Assembly (NCBI RefSeq): GCF_017875465.1
Contig: NZ_JAGGMQ010000001.1
Coordinates: 1,426,001 to 1,490,000, forward strand
Length of the DNA stretch: 64,000 nucleotides
Source: Winslowiella toletana
GTDB taxonomy: Bacteria > Pseudomonadota > Gammaproteobacteria > Enterobacterales > Enterobacteriaceae
Reading direction: 5' to 3'
The notes under the pieces: generated by a model
Seen by the model: only the letters and a program-made list of their open reading frames with translations
Told to the model about the DNA's origin: nothing
The model's database searches: none
In this document: positions 37,641-48,334 of the stretch, piece by piece
Position numbering within the stretch: position 1 is the stretch's first letter
Layout: every line of letters begins with the position of its first letter
Program-made: the position numbers and the translations under genes

Positions 37641-40514
37641 CTACTGATAATCACTTATCGGCACGCAGGAACAGAACAGATTGCGGTCACCAAATACGTC
37701 ATCAAGACGCTTCACCGTCGGCCAGTATTTATTGTCGCTGCCAGCCGGGAATACCGCCAGCTCACGGCTGTACGGATGCGTCCACTCGCCGGCAATCTCC
37801 ATCTGGGTATGCGGAGAGTTGACCAGCGGGTTATCTTCCGCAGGCCATTCGCCGTCGGCAACCCGATCGATCTCCATGCGAATCGACAACATCGCATCAA
37901 TAAAGCGATCCAGCTCGATTTTGCTTTCTGATTCAGTCGGTTCAACCATCAACGTCCCGGCAACCGGGAACGACATGGTTGGCGCGTGGAAGCCGTAGTC
38001 GATTAAACGCTTGGCAATATCCAGTTCACTGATGCCGGTCTGCTCTTTCAGCGGACGGATATCCAGAATACATTCGTGCGCCACACGACCATCACGGCCG
38101 GTATAAAGAATCGGATACGCCGACTGCAGGCGGCTGGCGATATAGTTGGCATTCAGGATCGCTACCGAACTGGCTTGTTTCAGTCCTTCGGCACCCATCA
38201 TGCGGATATACATCCAGCTGATTGGCAGAATTGACGCGCTGCCAAACGGTGCGGCAGATACCGCGCCCTGCTGCGTCAGCACGCCTTCAATCTGCACCAC
38301 GCTGTGACCCGGGATAAAAGGCGCCAGATGCGCTTTTACGCCAATCGGCCCCATACCAGGTCCGCCGCCGCCGTGTGGGATACAGAAGGTTTTATGCAGG
38401 TTAAGGTGCGATACATCAGCGCCGATATAGCCCGGCGTGGTGATGCCGACCTGCGCATTCATATTGGCGCCGTCGAGATACACCTGGCCGCCAAACTGAT
38501 GCACGATCTGGCACACTTCACGAATAGTCTCTTCATATACGCCGTGGGTCGACGGATAGGTGACCATAATGCAGGAGAGCGCTTCACCCGCCTGCTCCGC
38601 TTTCAGACGCAGATCGTGCAGATCGATATTGCCCTGCTTATCGCAAGCCACTACCACTACCGCCATGCCCGCCATCTGCGCTGACGCCGGGTTAGTACCA
38701 TGCGCCGAGCTGGGGATCAGACAGATATTACGGCCCGCTTCATTGCGGCTTTCGTGATAACGACGAATCGCCAGCAGACCGGCGTATTCCCCCTGCGCGC
38801 CGGAGTTCGGCTGCATGCATAGCGCATCATAACCGGTTAACTGTACCAGCCACTGTGACAGCTGACCAATCATCTGCAAATAACCGCCAGCCTGATCCGC
38901 CGGGCAGAACGGATGTAATCCGGCAAATTCAGGCCAGGTGATCGGGATCATCTCCGCCGCTGCGTTCAGCTTCATGGTGCAGGAGCCAAGTGGGATCATC
39001 GCCTGATTCAGCGCCAGATCTTTACGCTCCAGGCTGTGCATATAACGCATCATCTCTGTTTCACTGTGATGACGGTTAAATACCGGATGGGTCAGGATCG
39101 CATCCTGACGCAGCAGATCGGCCGGAATCGACTGGCTGTCAGCGGCAACCTGCGCATCTAACCGATCAATATCCAGACCATGGTTTTCGCCGAGCAGAAT
39201 CGACAGCAGCGCCGCCACATCTTCACGGGTGGTGGTTTCGTCCAGCGTGATGCCCACCGCATGGTGGATATCGGTACGCAGGTTAGCGCCAAAACTGAGC
39301 GCGCGAACCAGCACCGCCGCTTTGTCGGCCACTTCGACAGTCAGGGTATCGAACCAGCTGCTATGACGCAGCGTCAGTCCGCCCTGCTTCAGGCCAGCAG
39401 CCAGAATATCGGTCAGGCGATGAATACGACCGGCAATGCGTTTCAGTCCGACCGGGCCATGGTAAACCGCGTACAGACTGGCGATATTCGCCAGCAGCAC
39501 CTGCGAAGTACAGATGTTGGAGTTAGCTTTCTCACGACGGATATGCTGTTCACGGGTCTGCATCGCCATACGCAGCGCCGTTTTACCGGCCGCATCGCGC
39601 GATACGCCGATAATACGCCCAGGCATCGAACGCTTATGCTCATCACGGGCAGCAAAGAATGCCGCATGCGGGCCGCCGTAACCCATTGGCACGCCGAAAC
39701 GCTGCGCAGAACCGAACACGATATCCGCGCCCTGTTTGCCCGGCGCTTCCAGCAGCAACAGTGACATAAAGTCGGCGGCCACGCTGACCACCACTTTACG
39801 GCTTTTTAATTCGCTAATCAGCTGGCGATAATCATGAGCTTCACCGGTGGTGCCAACCTGCTGCAGCAGCACGCCAAACAGATCCTGATGATCCAGCGCT
39901 TTATCGGCTTTATCCACCAGCACCTCAAAACCAAAGGTTTCTGCGCGGGTACGCACCACATCGAGGGTTTGCGGATGAATATCATCCGCGACAAAGAATT
40001 TATTGGCGTTTTTCAGTTTGCTGACGCGTCTGGCCATCGCCATCGCTTCCGCCGCCGCAGTGGCTTCATCCAGCAGTGAAGCGGAGGCGATATCCAGCCC
40101 GGTAAGATCCAGCGTCACCTGCTGGAAATTCAGCAGCGCTTCCAGACGGCCCTGCGACACTTCTGGCTGATACGGCGTATAGGCGGTGTACCAGCCCGGA
40201 TTTTCCAGCATATTGCGCAGGATCACCGGCGGCGTCAGTACCGGGGCATACCCCATGCCGATATAGGATTTATACAGCTGATTCTGACTGGCAATTGCTT
40301 TCAGCTCAGCCAGCGCCTGATGTTCAGTCAGTGCGTCACCAATCGCCGGAGGGCTGGGCAACTGGATGTCGGCGGGTACAATCGAGGCAATCAGTTCCGG
40401 AACTGAAGCCGCGCCCACCGCAGCCAGCATCGCATCCTGCTGTTCCTGTGATGGGCCAATATGGCGCTCGATAAACGCACCGGTGTGTTCAAGCTGGCTG
40501 AGAGTCTGAGTCAT
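37641..40514 (-). CDS. gcvP: Glycine dehydrogenase (decarboxylating), P-protein
   Basis: 957 residues, the same as E. coli, starting [20 protein letters not shown]; an upstream ATG at 40553 lies in the leader. Fused alpha-beta P-protein. The PLP lysine is in [20 protein letters not shown] (about Lys706). Near-identical blocks [32 protein letters not shown] and [23 protein letters not shown]. Decarboxylates glycine and passes aminomethyl to the lipoyl arm of GcvH. Third gene of gcvTHP, separated from gcvH by 111 bases with two hairpins. Confidence 0.98.
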   Translation of the reverse strand: MTQTLSQLEHTGAFIERHIGPSQEQQDAMLAAVGAASVPELIASIVPADIQLPSPPAIGDALTEHQALAELKAIASQNQLYKSYIGMGYAPVLTPPVILRNMLENPGWYTAYTPYQPEVSQGRLEALLNFQQVTLDLTGLDIASASLLDEATAAAEAMAMARRVSKLKNANKFFVADDIHPQTLDVVRTRAETFGFEVLVDKADKALDHQDLFGVLLQQVGTTGEAHDYRQLISELKSRKVVVSVAADFMSLLLLEAPGKQGADIVFGSAQRFGVPMGYGGPHAAFFAARDEHKRSMPGRIIGVSRDAAGKTALRMAMQTREQHIRREKANSNICTSQVLLANIASLYAVYHGPVGLKRIAGRIHRLTDILAAGLKQGGLTLRHSSWFDTLTVEVADKAAVLVRALSFGANLRTDIHHAVGITLDETTTREDVAALLSILLGENHGLDIDRLDAQVAADSQSIPADLLRQDAILTHPVFNRHHSETEMMRYMHSLERKDLALNQAMIPLGSCTMKLNAAAEMIPITWPEFAGLHPFCPADQAGGYLQMIGQLSQWLVQLTGYDALCMQPNSGAQGEYAGLLAIRRYHESRNEAGRNICLIPSSAHGTNPASAQMAGMAVVVVACDKQGNIDLHDLRLKAEQAGEALSCIMVTYPSTHGVYEETIREVCQIVHQFGGQVYLDGANMNAQVGITTPGYIGADVSHLNLHKTFCIPHGGGGPGMGPIGVKAHLAPFIPGHSVVQIEGVLTQQGAVSAAPFGSASILPISWMYIRMMGAEGLKQASSVAILNANYIASRLQSAYPILYTGRDGRVAHECILDIRPLKEQTGISELDIAKRLIDYGFHAPTMSFPVAGTLMVEPTESESKIELDRFIDAMLSIRMEIDRVADGEWPAEDNPLVNSPHTQMEIAGEWTHPYSRELAVFPAGSDNKYWPTVKRLDDVFGDRNLFCSCVPISDYQ

Positions 40515-40558
40515 TAGCGGTAAATCCTGCATCGGGCATGAATAAAATGTCATTCTCA

Positions 40559-40618
40559 GGGAGGGGAACCGGGTCTGCGGCTCCCCCTCCCGGCCTTCCC
40601 CCGTTAAACGGAGGAAGG
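40559..40618. other. Two hairpins in the gcvH-gcvP gap
   Basis: Inverted repeat GGGAGGGG (40559-40566) with CCCCTCCC (40584-40591), and CCTTCC (40594-40599) with GGAAGG (40613-40618). No T-run follows, so they are more likely stability or processing elements than terminators. Confidence 0.6.
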
Positions 40619-40625
40619 TGAGTGA

Positions 40626-41012
40626 TTACTCGTCAATAGAAGCTTTATAAGCATCCGCATCCATCATTGAATCCAGTTCAGATTCATCGCTGGCTTTGAT
40701 CTTAAATAACCAGCCATCACTGTATGGGTCACTGTTGACCAGCTCCGGATTCGCTTCCAGCTCACTGTTCACCGCAACGATTTCACCGCTCAGTGGCGCA
40801 TAGATATCTGATGCCGCTTTTACCGATTCGGCAACCGCGCAGTCATCACCGGCGGCAAAAGTGGCACCGACTTCCGGCAGATCCACAAAGACCATATCGC
40901 CCAGCAGCTCCTGTGCGTGCTCGGTAATGCCAACGGTGTAGCTGCCGTCCGCTTCTTTACGCACCCACTCATGACTGTCACGATACTTCAGTTCAACTGG
41001 TACATTGCTCAT
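40626..41012 (-). CDS. gcvH: Glycine cleavage system H-protein
   Basis: 128 residues (E. coli 129), from [17 protein letters not shown]; an ATG two codons upstream is the alternative. The lipoylated lysine is in [14 protein letters not shown] (about Lys65). It shuttles the aminomethyl group between P-, T- and L-proteins. Second gene of gcvTHP. Confidence 0.98.
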   Translation of the reverse strand: MSNVPVELKYRDSHEWVRKEADGSYTVGITEHAQELLGDMVFVDLPEVGATFAAGDDCAVAESVKAASDIYAPLSGEIVAVNSELEANPELVNSDPYSDGWLFKIKASDESELDSMMDADAYKASIDE

Positions 41013-41041
41013 TGCCATACTCTCCAGAAAAAATAAACGGG

Positions 41042-42139
41042 TTATTTAGCGACCGGCTTACCGGAGCGCACAAAAACAGGTTTGGTGACCTGCACCGGCA
41101 TTTCGCGGTTGCGGATCTGTACAATTGCTTTATCACCGATTGCAGCCGGCACACGCGCCAGCGCGATGCTGCAACCCAGGGTCGGGGAAAAGGATCCGCT
41201 GGTAATCACACCTTCATGCAGATTGCCTGCTGCATCACTGAAGCGAACCGGCAGCTCGTTACGCAGCACGCCCTTTTCCGTCATCAATAAGCCCACCAGC
41301 TTGTCGGTGCCTCTTTCACGCTGGCTTTCCAGCGCTTCACGCCCGATAAAATCGCGGTCGGCAGGTTCCCAGCTGATGGTCCAGCCCATGTTGGCCGCCA
41401 GCGGAGAGATGCTCTCATCCATCTCCTGTCCATACAGGTTCATTCCCGCTTCAAGGCGCAGCGTATCGCGCGCGCCCAGACCCGCAGGTTTAACGCCTGC
41501 AGCCACCAGCTGCTGCCAGAAACCGGCGGCCTGCCCGACCGGCAGCGCGATTTCATAGCCCGCTTCGCCGGTGTAGCCGGTGGTGGCGATAAACAGCTCG
41601 CCTGCCTGCACGCCAAAGAATGGCTTCATGCCGTCGACGGCCTGGCGCTGAGCATCATCGAACAGGCTGTTCGCTTTCTGCTGGGCATTTGGCCCCTGCA
41701 CGGCGATTAACGCCAGATCGTCACGCTCGGTCAGCTGCACGCCGTAATCGGCGGCGTGCTGGCTAATCCATGCCAGGTCTTTTTCGCGCGTGGCGGAGTT
41801 CACCACCAGACGGAAAAACTCTTCGGTCATAAAGTAAACAATCAGATCGTCAATTACGCCACCTGAAGCGTTTAACATGCCGCTATACAGGGCTTTGCCA
41901 GGGATTGTGAGCTTAGCGACGTCGTTAGCCAGCAGATAACGCAGGAATTCACGGCTGCGCGCGCCGTGCAGATCGACAATGGTCATATGCGAAACATCAA
42001 ACATACCGGCATCACTGCGTACCGCATGATGTTCATCCATCTGCGAACCGTAATGCAGTGGCATCATCCAGCCATGGAAATCCACCATGCGGGCGCCGCA
42101 GGCCTGATGCTGTTCGAATAAAGGAGTCTGCTGGGTCAT
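41042..42139 (-). CDS. gcvT: Glycine cleavage system T-protein (aminomethyltransferase)
   Basis: 365 residues (E. coli 364). [40 protein letters not shown] and [13 protein letters not shown] are the conserved opening; the Asp in LPVGQ...[18 protein letters not shown] closes the folate site. Uses tetrahydrofolate to release ammonia and form 5,10-methylene-THF. ATG at 42139 chosen by E. coli alignment. First gene of the operon; a PurR-like box lies 62 bases upstream. Confidence 0.97.
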   Translation of the reverse strand: MTQQTPLFEQHQACGARMVDFHGWMMPLHYGSQMDEHHAVRSDAGMFDVSHMTIVDLHGARSREFLRYLLANDVAKLTIPGKALYSGMLNASGGVIDDLIVYFMTEEFFRLVVNSATREKDLAWISQHAADYGVQLTERDDLALIAVQGPNAQQKANSLFDDAQRQAVDGMKPFFGVQAGELFIATTGYTGEAGYEIALPVGQAAGFWQQLVAAGVKPAGLGARDTLRLEAGMNLYGQEMDESISPLAANMGWTISWEPADRDFIGREALESQRERGTDKLVGLLMTEKGVLRNELPVRFSDAAGNLHEGVITSGSFSPTLGCSIALARVPAAIGDKAIVQIRNREMPVQVTKPVFVRSGKPVAK

Positions 42140-42200
42140 ATCTATCCTGTGCATAAGCAAGTTGTTCACAGATTCGCGCTTCATACCGGTAAACGGTGCG

Positions 42201-42216
42201 ACGCAAACGTTACCTT
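42201..42216. promoter_or_regulatory. Candidate PurR operator upstream of gcvTHP
   Basis: ACGCAAACGTTACCTT matches the PurR consensus ANGCAANCGNTTNCNT at all but one fixed position. gcvTHP repression by PurR is known in E. coli. Confidence 0.7.
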
Positions 42217-42516
42217 TGCCCTGAAGTTACCACTGAATGCAGGGATTAACCATAAGCTATACGAGGGCGAATCGCGGTTGCACAATAACGATGCGCGTTA
42301 ATTCTGCAGAGTTTTTCACTGAAAAACTGCGCCACAAGGCACACAATGAACAACTGTAAGCCATTAATACAGGTTAATAAGCAGAGTTGTGAGCAAGGAG
42401 GATAAAAAATGACTTTTGCGGAATGCATTATGCATGAGAAAATGTAATGCGAATTAGAGGGTGAAATTAGAATATTTCAAACATGCACCAAAACAGGGCG
42501 ATCGCCACCACCAGAT

Positions 42517-42545
42517 AAAAAAAGGGCGGCGAAAACGCCGCCTTT
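42517..42545 (-). terminator. ubiI terminator built from a REP-like palindrome
   Basis: The minus strand reads AGGCGGCG-TTTT-CGCCGCCC then seven T. Stem sequence matches the REP family of this window. Confidence 0.85.
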
Positions 42546-42557
42546 CAGGGGTTCAGA

Positions 42558-43760
42558 CTATTTCAGCCAGTCGGGCAGATCGTTTAATCCCATCGCCTGC
42601 TTCAACAAACGCGGTTTTACCCCTGGCAGCGTGTCCGCCAGTTTCAGGCCGACATCACGCAGCAATTTCTTTGCCGGATTATTACCGGCAAACAGCTCAC
42701 GAAAGCCCTGCATACCCGCCAGCATCAACGCCGCGCTATGCTTACGGCTGCGCTCATAGCGACGCAGATAGAGGTGCTGACCAATATCTTTACCCTGCTG
42801 ATGCAGACGTTTGATCTCGCCAATCAGCTCTGCGGCATCCATAAAGCCCAGATTGACGCCCTGCCCGGCCAGCGGGTGCACGGTATGCGCGGCATCGCCC
42901 ACCAGCGCCAGACGATGCGCGGCAAAATTACGCGCATAACGTCCCATTAGCGGGAAGGTCTGACGTTCGCCTTCAACCTGACACAATCCCATTCGCATAT
43001 CGAAAGCGACCGACAACTGCTGGTTAAACAGTTCGGCTGGCATTGATTGCAGACGGCTGGCCTCCTGTGGCGAAACCGACCAGACAATCGAGCACAGATG
43101 CGGATCGCTTAGCGGCAGAAAGGCGAGAATACCGTCGCCATGAAATACCTGACGCGCCACCGCATCATGCGGCTGTTCAGTGCGAATATTCGCCACCAGC
43201 GCATGGTGCTGATAATCCCAGAAGGTTAACGGGATATCAGCCTTATTTCGCAGCCAGGAGTTTGCTCCGTCTGCGGCAATCAGCAGACGCGCGCTCATCA
43301 TATTGCCATCCTGCAGGGTGACAAAGGCTTCGTTATCGCCAAACGCCACCTGCTGCAGCTGAGCGGGCGCAATCAGCGTGATATCGCTAAGCTGGCTGGC
43401 TTTCTGCCACAACGCCTGATGAATCACCTGATTTTCAACAATATGTCCAAGGTGCGACATGCCCTGCTGCTCATCATCAAAGGCGATCTGACCAAAGCTG
43501 TCGCGATCCCACACCTGCATACCGTGATACGGGCTGGCGCGCAGTGCGAGGATCGCCGACCAGACGTCAAGATGCTGTAACAGACGCTCGCTGGCGGCGT
43601 TAATCGCCGACACGCGCAGTCCCGGCGCGGCATCGGCAGCCATCTCCTGCGGCGGCGATTTTTCCAGTACCGCCACCCGCAGTCCGCTGCCCTGCAAGCC
43701 GCAAGCCACCGCCAGGCCAACCATCCCGCCGCCAGCGATCACTACGTCAAATGTTTGCAT
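42558..43760 (-). CDS. ubiI: 2-octaprenylphenol hydroxylase UbiI (VisC)
   Basis: 400 residues, the same as E. coli. FAD-binding GAGMVGLAVACGLQ-type motif (GGGMVGLAVA), DG motif in LLIAADGANSWLRN, and GDAAHTVHPLAGQGVNLGFMD. C5-hydroxylase of ubiquinone synthesis at the membrane. Starts 13 bases after ubiH, forming the pepP-ubiH-ubiI set. Confidence 0.97.
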   Translation of the reverse strand: MQTFDVVIAGGGMVGLAVACGLQGSGLRVAVLEKSPPQEMAADAAPGLRVSAINAASERLLQHLDVWSAILALRASPYHGMQVWDRDSFGQIAFDDEQQGMSHLGHIVENQVIHQALWQKASQLSDITLIAPAQLQQVAFGDNEAFVTLQDGNMMSARLLIAADGANSWLRNKADIPLTFWDYQHHALVANIRTEQPHDAVARQVFHGDGILAFLPLSDPHLCSIVWSVSPQEASRLQSMPAELFNQQLSVAFDMRMGLCQVEGERQTFPLMGRYARNFAAHRLALVGDAAHTVHPLAGQGVNLGFMDAAELIGEIKRLHQQGKDIGQHLYLRRYERSRKHSAALMLAGMQGFRELFAGNNPAKKLLRDVGLKLADTLPGVKPRLLKQAMGLNDLPDWLK

Positions 43761-43773
43761 TCAAATCCTCTTA

Positions 43774-44952
43774 TCAACGCTTTACCCAGCCGAGCGTGCG
43801 CTCGGCCAGCATATTGCGCATCAGCGGTAAATTGTCCATGGCCATCAGGCCGAGATTACGCGCCACCACCAACGGCTGATAGCGGTTGGCGAACAGACGC
43901 ACCAGGCCATCGGTAATAGCGACGGTGGCCTGCCGATCGGGCTGACGGCGTTGTTGATAATGTTGCAGCACAGCAAAACTGCCGGGATCCTGCTGATGAC
44001 GTTCGGCATTGGCCAGGGTTTCCGCCAGCGACATCACATCGCGCAGGCCGAGATTAAAACCCTGACCGGCAATCGGATGCAACGTCTGCGCCGCATTGCC
44101 CACCAGCGCCAGACGATGGCTGGTATTTTGGCTGGCAGTTTGCAGCGCCAGTGGATAACTGACCCGCTGCCCCACCTGGGTAAATTTGCCCAGCCGCCAG
44201 CCAAAAGCGTTTTGCAGCTGGCGTAAGAATTCATCGCCACTCCAGCTATCCACTCGCGCGCGGTCTTCCAGCGGGTGACACCACACCAGCGAACAACGGC
44301 TGGCGGACATTGGCAATACCGCCAGCGGTCCGTAACGGGTAAAACGCTCAAAGGCACGGCCATTATGCGGCAACTGGGTTGATACATTCGCGATCACCGC
44401 CAGCTGGCGATAATCTTCCGTCTGCCACTGGATGCCGCATGAAGCTGCTATTCCGGATCGCGAACCGTCCGCCGCCACCAGCAGCTGTCCGTTAAGCTGT
44501 TCGCCGCTGTCCAGCGTTACCGTCACCTGCTGCTGAGTGCGTTCCACTGCGGTTACCGCCGCCGGGCAGCGCAGCGTGACGCCAGGCGCCTGCTGCAACA
44601 TGCTGAACAGCCGCTGGCCGACCTCATGCAGTTCAACCACCTGACCAAGAGCGGAAACCGCGTAATCCTGCGCATTCAGCGATACCAGACCAGGATGGCC
44701 GCGATCGCTGACGTGGACATGGGTAATCGGTGTGGCGCAATCCTGCAGAAACGGCCAGATATTAATCGCCGCCAGCTGCTGGCAGGTGCCTTCGGCTAAC
44801 GCAATCGCCCGGCCATCGTAACCTGGATGATCGCGCTCGCCCGGCGCCGTGGCTTCAATCAGCGTCACCGGCAGTCTGCCCTGCGAAAGCTGTGAAATCG
44901 CCAGCGCCAGGGTCGCGCCGGTCATCCCGCCGCCTGCGATAATTATGCTCAT
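43774..44952 (-). CDS. ubiH: 2-octaprenyl-6-methoxyphenyl hydroxylase UbiH
   Basis: 392 residues (E. coli 392). MSIIIAGGGMTGATLALAISQLS is the FAD motif; LLVAADGSRSGIAAS and VGNAAQTLHPIAGQGFNLGLRD follow, with the GN-AAQ variant usual for UbiH. C1-hydroxylation of ubiquinone ring. Overlaps pepP by 4 bases. Confidence 0.97.
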   Translation of the reverse strand: MSIIIAGGGMTGATLALAISQLSQGRLPVTLIEATAPGERDHPGYDGRAIALAEGTCQQLAAINIWPFLQDCATPITHVHVSDRGHPGLVSLNAQDYAVSALGQVVELHEVGQRLFSMLQQAPGVTLRCPAAVTAVERTQQQVTVTLDSGEQLNGQLLVAADGSRSGIAASCGIQWQTEDYRQLAVIANVSTQLPHNGRAFERFTRYGPLAVLPMSASRCSLVWCHPLEDRARVDSWSGDEFLRQLQNAFGWRLGKFTQVGQRVSYPLALQTASQNTSHRLALVGNAAQTLHPIAGQGFNLGLRDVMSLAETLANAERHQQDPGSFAVLQHYQQRRQPDRQATVAITDGLVRLFANRYQPLVVARNLGLMAMDNLPLMRNMLAERTLGWVKR

Positions 44953-46271
44953 AACGCTTTAGCTGCCGCCATTAATGCTTCAATGTCATCGGCATCTTTC
45001 ACCACAGTGTCGGTAAGATTTTCATTACCCTCGGCAGTGATCACAATGTCGTCTTCAATACGAATGCCGATTCCGCGATACTCCGCAGGCACATCGGCGT
45101 CCGGCGCAATATACAGGCCTGGCTCGATGGTCAGCACCATGCCGGGTTGCAGAGTGCGGCCACGGTCGACGGTGCCGTAATCGCCGACATCATGCACATC
45201 CAGACCCAGCCAGTGGCTGAGACCGTGCATAAAGAACTGGCGATGCGCTGCATCGGCAATCAGCTGATCGACTTCGCCTTTCATCACGCCAAGCTCAACC
45301 AGACCAGTGACCATAATCCGCACCACTTCCTGATTAACATCGCGAATGCTGACGCCGGGCGCAAACAGCTCCAGCGAACGGTACAACGATGCCAGCACAA
45401 TGTCGTAGATGGCGCGCTGCGGCGCACTGAATTTGCCATTAACCGGGAAGGTACGGGTGATATCGCCAGCGTAGCCGTGGAACTCGCAACCAGCGTCAAT
45501 CAGCACCAGGTCGCCATCACGCAGCGGTGATTCATTTTCGGTATAGTGCAGAATGCAGCCGTTTTCGCCGCCGCCAACGATGGTGCTGTAAGACGGGAAG
45601 CGTGCGCCGTGGCGGTTAAACTCATGCTGAATTTCACCTTCCAGCTGATATTCATACATGCCCGGACGACACTGCTGCATCGCGCGGGTATGGGCCAGTG
45701 CGCTGATTTTCCCCGCCTGACGCAGGATTTCAATCTCTTCCGCGGATTTAAACAGACGCATCTCATGCACCCATGGACGCCAGTCGACCAGCGTATCCGG
45801 CGCGCGTAAATTCTGGCGGAAGCCGCGACGCAATTTATCCAGCGCGCTAAACAGAATGCTGTCCGCCGCCGCAGATTCGCCCTGGGCGTGATACACCACA
45901 TCCAGACCATTCAACAGCAGATGCAGCTGCTGCTGGAGATCGTCATACGGCAATGCGCGGTCGACACCCAGTTTTTCCGGCGCAGCCTCCTGACCGAGAC
46001 GACGGCCAAACCAGATCTCAGCAGTCTTATCGCGTACGCGGTTAAACAGCACGCTGTGGTTGTGCGTTTCATCGCTTTTAATCAGTACCAGCACAGCTTC
46101 CGGCTCGTTAAAACCGGTGAAGTACCAGAAATCGCTGTTCTGGCGATACGGATACTCACTGTCTGCGTTGCGCGTTGCTTCTGGCGCAGCAAAAATCACC
46201 GCCGCACTGGCCGGAGCCATTTTGGCTAACAGTGCCTGGCGGCGCTGCAAAAACGCTGAAAGATTCACCAC
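44949..46271 (-). CDS. pepP: Xaa-Pro aminopeptidase P
   Basis: 440 residues (E. coli 441). Metal ligands of the pita-bread fold: Asp in LVLIDAGCEFHGYAGDITRTFPV (two Asp), His in HGLSHWLGLDVHD, Glu in LTIEPGLYI and Glu in RIEDDIVIT. Removes N-terminal residues before proline; two Mn. First gene of pepP-ubiH-ubiI. Confidence 0.98.
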   Translation of the reverse strand: MVNLSAFLQRRQALLAKMAPASAAVIFAAPEATRNADSEYPYRQNSDFWYFTGFNEPEAVLVLIKSDETHNHSVLFNRVRDKTAEIWFGRRLGQEAAPEKLGVDRALPYDDLQQQLHLLLNGLDVVYHAQGESAAADSILFSALDKLRRGFRQNLRAPDTLVDWRPWVHEMRLFKSAEEIEILRQAGKISALAHTRAMQQCRPGMYEYQLEGEIQHEFNRHGARFPSYSTIVGGGENGCILHYTENESPLRDGDLVLIDAGCEFHGYAGDITRTFPVNGKFSAPQRAIYDIVLASLYRSLELFAPGVSIRDVNQEVVRIMVTGLVELGVMKGEVDQLIADAAHRQFFMHGLSHWLGLDVHDVGDYGTVDRGRTLQPGMVLTIEPGLYIAPDADVPAEYRGIGIRIEDDIVITAEGNENLTDTVVKDADDIEALMAAAKAL

Positions 46272-46298
46272 AATACGACTCCCTGTTAAAATCTCTGT

Positions 46299-46877
46299 TT
46301 AGTGTAGCGTTGGTTTCTTTATCTCAACGGCAGTTGGCTGCTGACGGGTAAAAGTATCATGGCAAAGCAGCGCGGCAACGCGCACATACTCAATAATCTC
46401 TTCCAGTGAGTTCTCCAGCTCTTCCTGATCTTCGTCTTCATCATAACCCAGCTGGGAAATAGTGCGCAGATCGTCAATCGCTTCGCCGGTCTCGCCTTTC
46501 ACCTTGTCCAGCTTCGGCTGCGTTACGCCAAGACCTAACAGGAAATGGTTAACCCAGCCCGCCAGTGCGTCAGCGCGATCGAATACCGTGATGTCATCTT
46601 CATCCGGCAGATAGAGCTGGAACAGAAAGCCATCATCTTCCAGCATTTCGCTGATGCCCTGATGCAGCTGCTGCAACGGTTGCGACAGCGCCTGCGAGAA
46701 CGCCAGTCCTTCGTTGGTCAGCTCATGCACCAGTGTTTGCCAGTTGCGGTCGCCGGGGCCGCCGCAGATAATGCCGCTGATTAAACCGTGCATTTCCGCC
46801 GGTGTCATCCCAACCCCTTGCAGGGTGAGAGCCGAGGCCAGAGTGTTATAACCCGGCATTGTGTTCTGTATAGACAT
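46299..46877 (-). CDS. ygfB: UPF0149 family protein YgfB
   Basis: 192 residues. [32 protein letters not shown] block, [46 protein letters not shown] and the acidic [17 protein letters not shown] are nearly the same as E. coli YgfB. Helical; function unclear. Lies 27 bases before pepP and likely leads its operon. Confidence 0.96.
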   Translation of the reverse strand: MSIQNTMPGYNTLASALTLQGVGMTPAEMHGLISGIICGGPGDRNWQTLVHELTNEGLAFSQALSQPLQQLHQGISEMLEDDGFLFQLYLPDEDDITVFDRADALAGWVNHFLLGLGVTQPKLDKVKGETGEAIDDLRTISQLGYDEDEDQEELENSLEEIIEYVRVAALLCHDTFTRQQPTAVEIKKPTLH

Positions 46878-46974
46878 ACGTATTCATCGTCGTTGGCAGG
46901 ATAAGTTCGTGTTATGCTAACACCAGGTGCCTCGAGGATTCCAGAAAGCGCTTGTTTCTTCTGTTTCGGGTATA

Positions 46975-47048
46975 TATAGTGGCGCCCCTCCCAAGCCCAT
47001 GAGTGGCAAGGGCGATTAGCGGGCGCGGTAATTAGTCAGGATGGTGGC
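46975..47048 (+). promoter_or_regulatory. Promoter region of zapA-ssrS
   Basis: TTGTTT (about 46951) and TATATA (about 46971-46977) suit a sigma70 promoter before zapA. E. coli ssrS has additional promoters inside and after zapA; those cannot be fixed here. Confidence 0.4.
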
Positions 47049-47378
47049 ATGTCTGCACAACCGGTAGATATTCAAATTTTTGGCCGTTCATTACGAGTGA
47101 ATTGTCCGCCTGAACAGCAAGATGCGCTGAACATGGCTGCGGAAGACCTCAATCAACGGTTGCAAGATTTAAAAGTTCGCACTAGAGTCACAAATACCGA
47201 GCAACTGGTGTTTATCGCTGCATTGAATATTTGTCATGAACTGGCGCAGGAAAAAGTCAAAACACGCGACTATGCCGCCAACATGGAACAACGCATTCGT
47301 ATGCTGCAACAGACCATTGAGCAAGCGCTGCTTGAACAAGGTCGCATATCTGATCGCCAGGGTGCTAAGTTCGAATAA
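47049..47378 (+). CDS. zapA: Cell-division protein ZapA
   Basis: 109 residues, as E. coli. [42 protein letters not shown], then a long coiled coil ([33 protein letters not shown]). Cross-links FtsZ protofilaments at the Z ring. Directly precedes 6S RNA, the E. coli order. Confidence 0.97.
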   Translation: MSAQPVDIQIFGRSLRVNCPPEQQDALNMAAEDLNQRLQDLKVRTRVTNTEQLVFIAALNICHELAQEKVKTRDYAANMEQRIRMLQQTIEQALLEQGRISDRQGAKFE

Positions 47379-47417
47379 CACTTCATGGTTAGCTGTGATA
47401 CAGTGACGGTGAAGTAA

Positions 47418-47602
47418 ATTTTCTCTGAGATGTTTGCAAGCGGGCCCGTCCCCTGAGCCGATATTTAATACCAACAGAGTGTGACGCTCTGTAACCTGTG
47501 CGCATGCTCGGTCCGTCCGAGAAGCCTGATGGTTGCGACGGCATACTCACCTTGAACCATGGGTTCAAGGGTTACAGCCAGCTGCGGCATCTCGGAGATT
47601 CC
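47418..47602 (+). ncRNA. ssrS: 6S RNA
   Basis: About 185 nt. The 5' strand TTTCTCTGAGATGT and 3' strand GGCATCTCGGAGATTCC form the closing stem. GCGGGCCCGTCCCCTGAGCC, CATGCTCGGTCCGTCCGAGA and the ACCTTGAACC...GGGTTCAAGG hairpin match E. coli 6S RNA. Binds sigma70 RNA polymerase in stationary phase; processed from a transcript running into fau. Confidence 0.96.
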
Positions 47603-47667
47603 CCTTCCTAAAAACGGCCAGACCGTTTCTGCCTTCGGGCAACCCTCAGCAACGACGAGTTCCCTAT

Positions 47668-48258
47668 ATGACAGCCCTTTTATTGTCAGATCGTCAGGAT
47701 ATTCGGACCCATGTTCGCCATCTGCGTCAGGGGTTAAGCGACCAGCAACAGCAACAGGCCGCCGAACAAGCCGCCGAGCGCGCGCTTAATTTTGCCCCCA
47801 TCCAGCAAGCCCGTAATATCGCCCTGTTTCTCTCGGTCGATGGCGAACTGAATACCCGTCCGCTGATCGCCAAACTGTGGCAACAGAAAAAACAGGTTTA
47901 TCTGCCGGTGCTGCACCCTTTTGCCCGTGGACAACTGCTGTTTATGCATTACGACGCCGCAACGCCGCTGCAGCCTAACCGCTTGCGCATTCCTGAGCCG
48001 CCGCTGAATATCCTTAACCTGCTACCGTTAAGCGAGCTGGAGGTGGTGCTGATGCCACTGGTGGCCTTTGATCCTGCCGGACATCGTCTGGGGATGGGCG
48101 GCGGCTTCTACGACCGTACCTTGCAGAACTGGCGGCAACACCGCTTTCTGCCGATTGGTCTGGCGCATGATTGTCAGCAGGTGGATGAACTACCGGTCGC
48201 GGAGTGGGATGTGCCGTTGTCGGCGATGATTACGCCGTCGAAGGTATGGCAGTGGTGA
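47668..48258 (+). CDS. fau: 5-formyltetrahydrofolate cyclo-ligase
   Basis: 196 residues (E. coli YgfA/Fau 182). GHRLGMGGGFYDRTLQ is the family's ATP/folate loop, and LMPLVAFDPAGHRLG precedes it. N-terminal RQDIRTHVRHLRQGLSDQQQQQAAE. Converts 5-formyl-THF to 5,10-methenyl-THF. Follows 6S RNA; upstream start candidates overlap the RNA and are rejected. Confidence 0.95.
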   Translation: MTALLLSDRQDIRTHVRHLRQGLSDQQQQQAAEQAAERALNFAPIQQARNIALFLSVDGELNTRPLIAKLWQQKKQVYLPVLHPFARGQLLFMHYDAATPLQPNRLRIPEPPLNILNLLPLSELEVVLMPLVAFDPAGHRLGMGGGFYDRTLQNWRQHRFLPIGLAHDCQQVDELPVAEWDVPLSAMITPSKVWQW

Positions 48259-48270
48259 CAGGCGATTAAA

Positions 48271-48330
48271 AAGGGAACCGAAAACGGCTCCCCTACATGA
48301 TGCTGTTGGGGCGGCGTTATCGCCGCCCGT
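48271..48330. repeat. REP-like palindromes, inverted pair
   Basis: Unit 1 (48271-48296) has the GGGAACCG/CGGCTCCC variant stem and CCTAC tail; unit 2 (48308-48330) has GGCGGCG-TTAT-CGCCGCC in the other direction. Between convergent fau and serA. Confidence 0.8.
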
Positions 48331-48334
48331 TCCA

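Larger units (their letters stand above)
42140..42557. other. gcvT upstream regulatory region (418 bases)
   Basis: A long leader as in E. coli, where GcvA, Lrp, CRP and PurR act. Seen here: a PurR-like box at 42201-42216, AT-rich stretches, and the ubiI terminator at 42517-42545. No glycine riboswitch pattern was recognised. Small open frames here look spurious. Confidence 0.5.

Noticed and set aside
42246..42428. Short frame in the gcvT upstream region
   Set aside because: No ribosome site or conserved features. The region is a known regulatory leader in relatives.
42140..42557. Glycine riboswitch before gcvT
   Set aside because: No tandem aptamer pattern was recognised. Enterobacterales control gcvTHP by proteins and GcvB instead.
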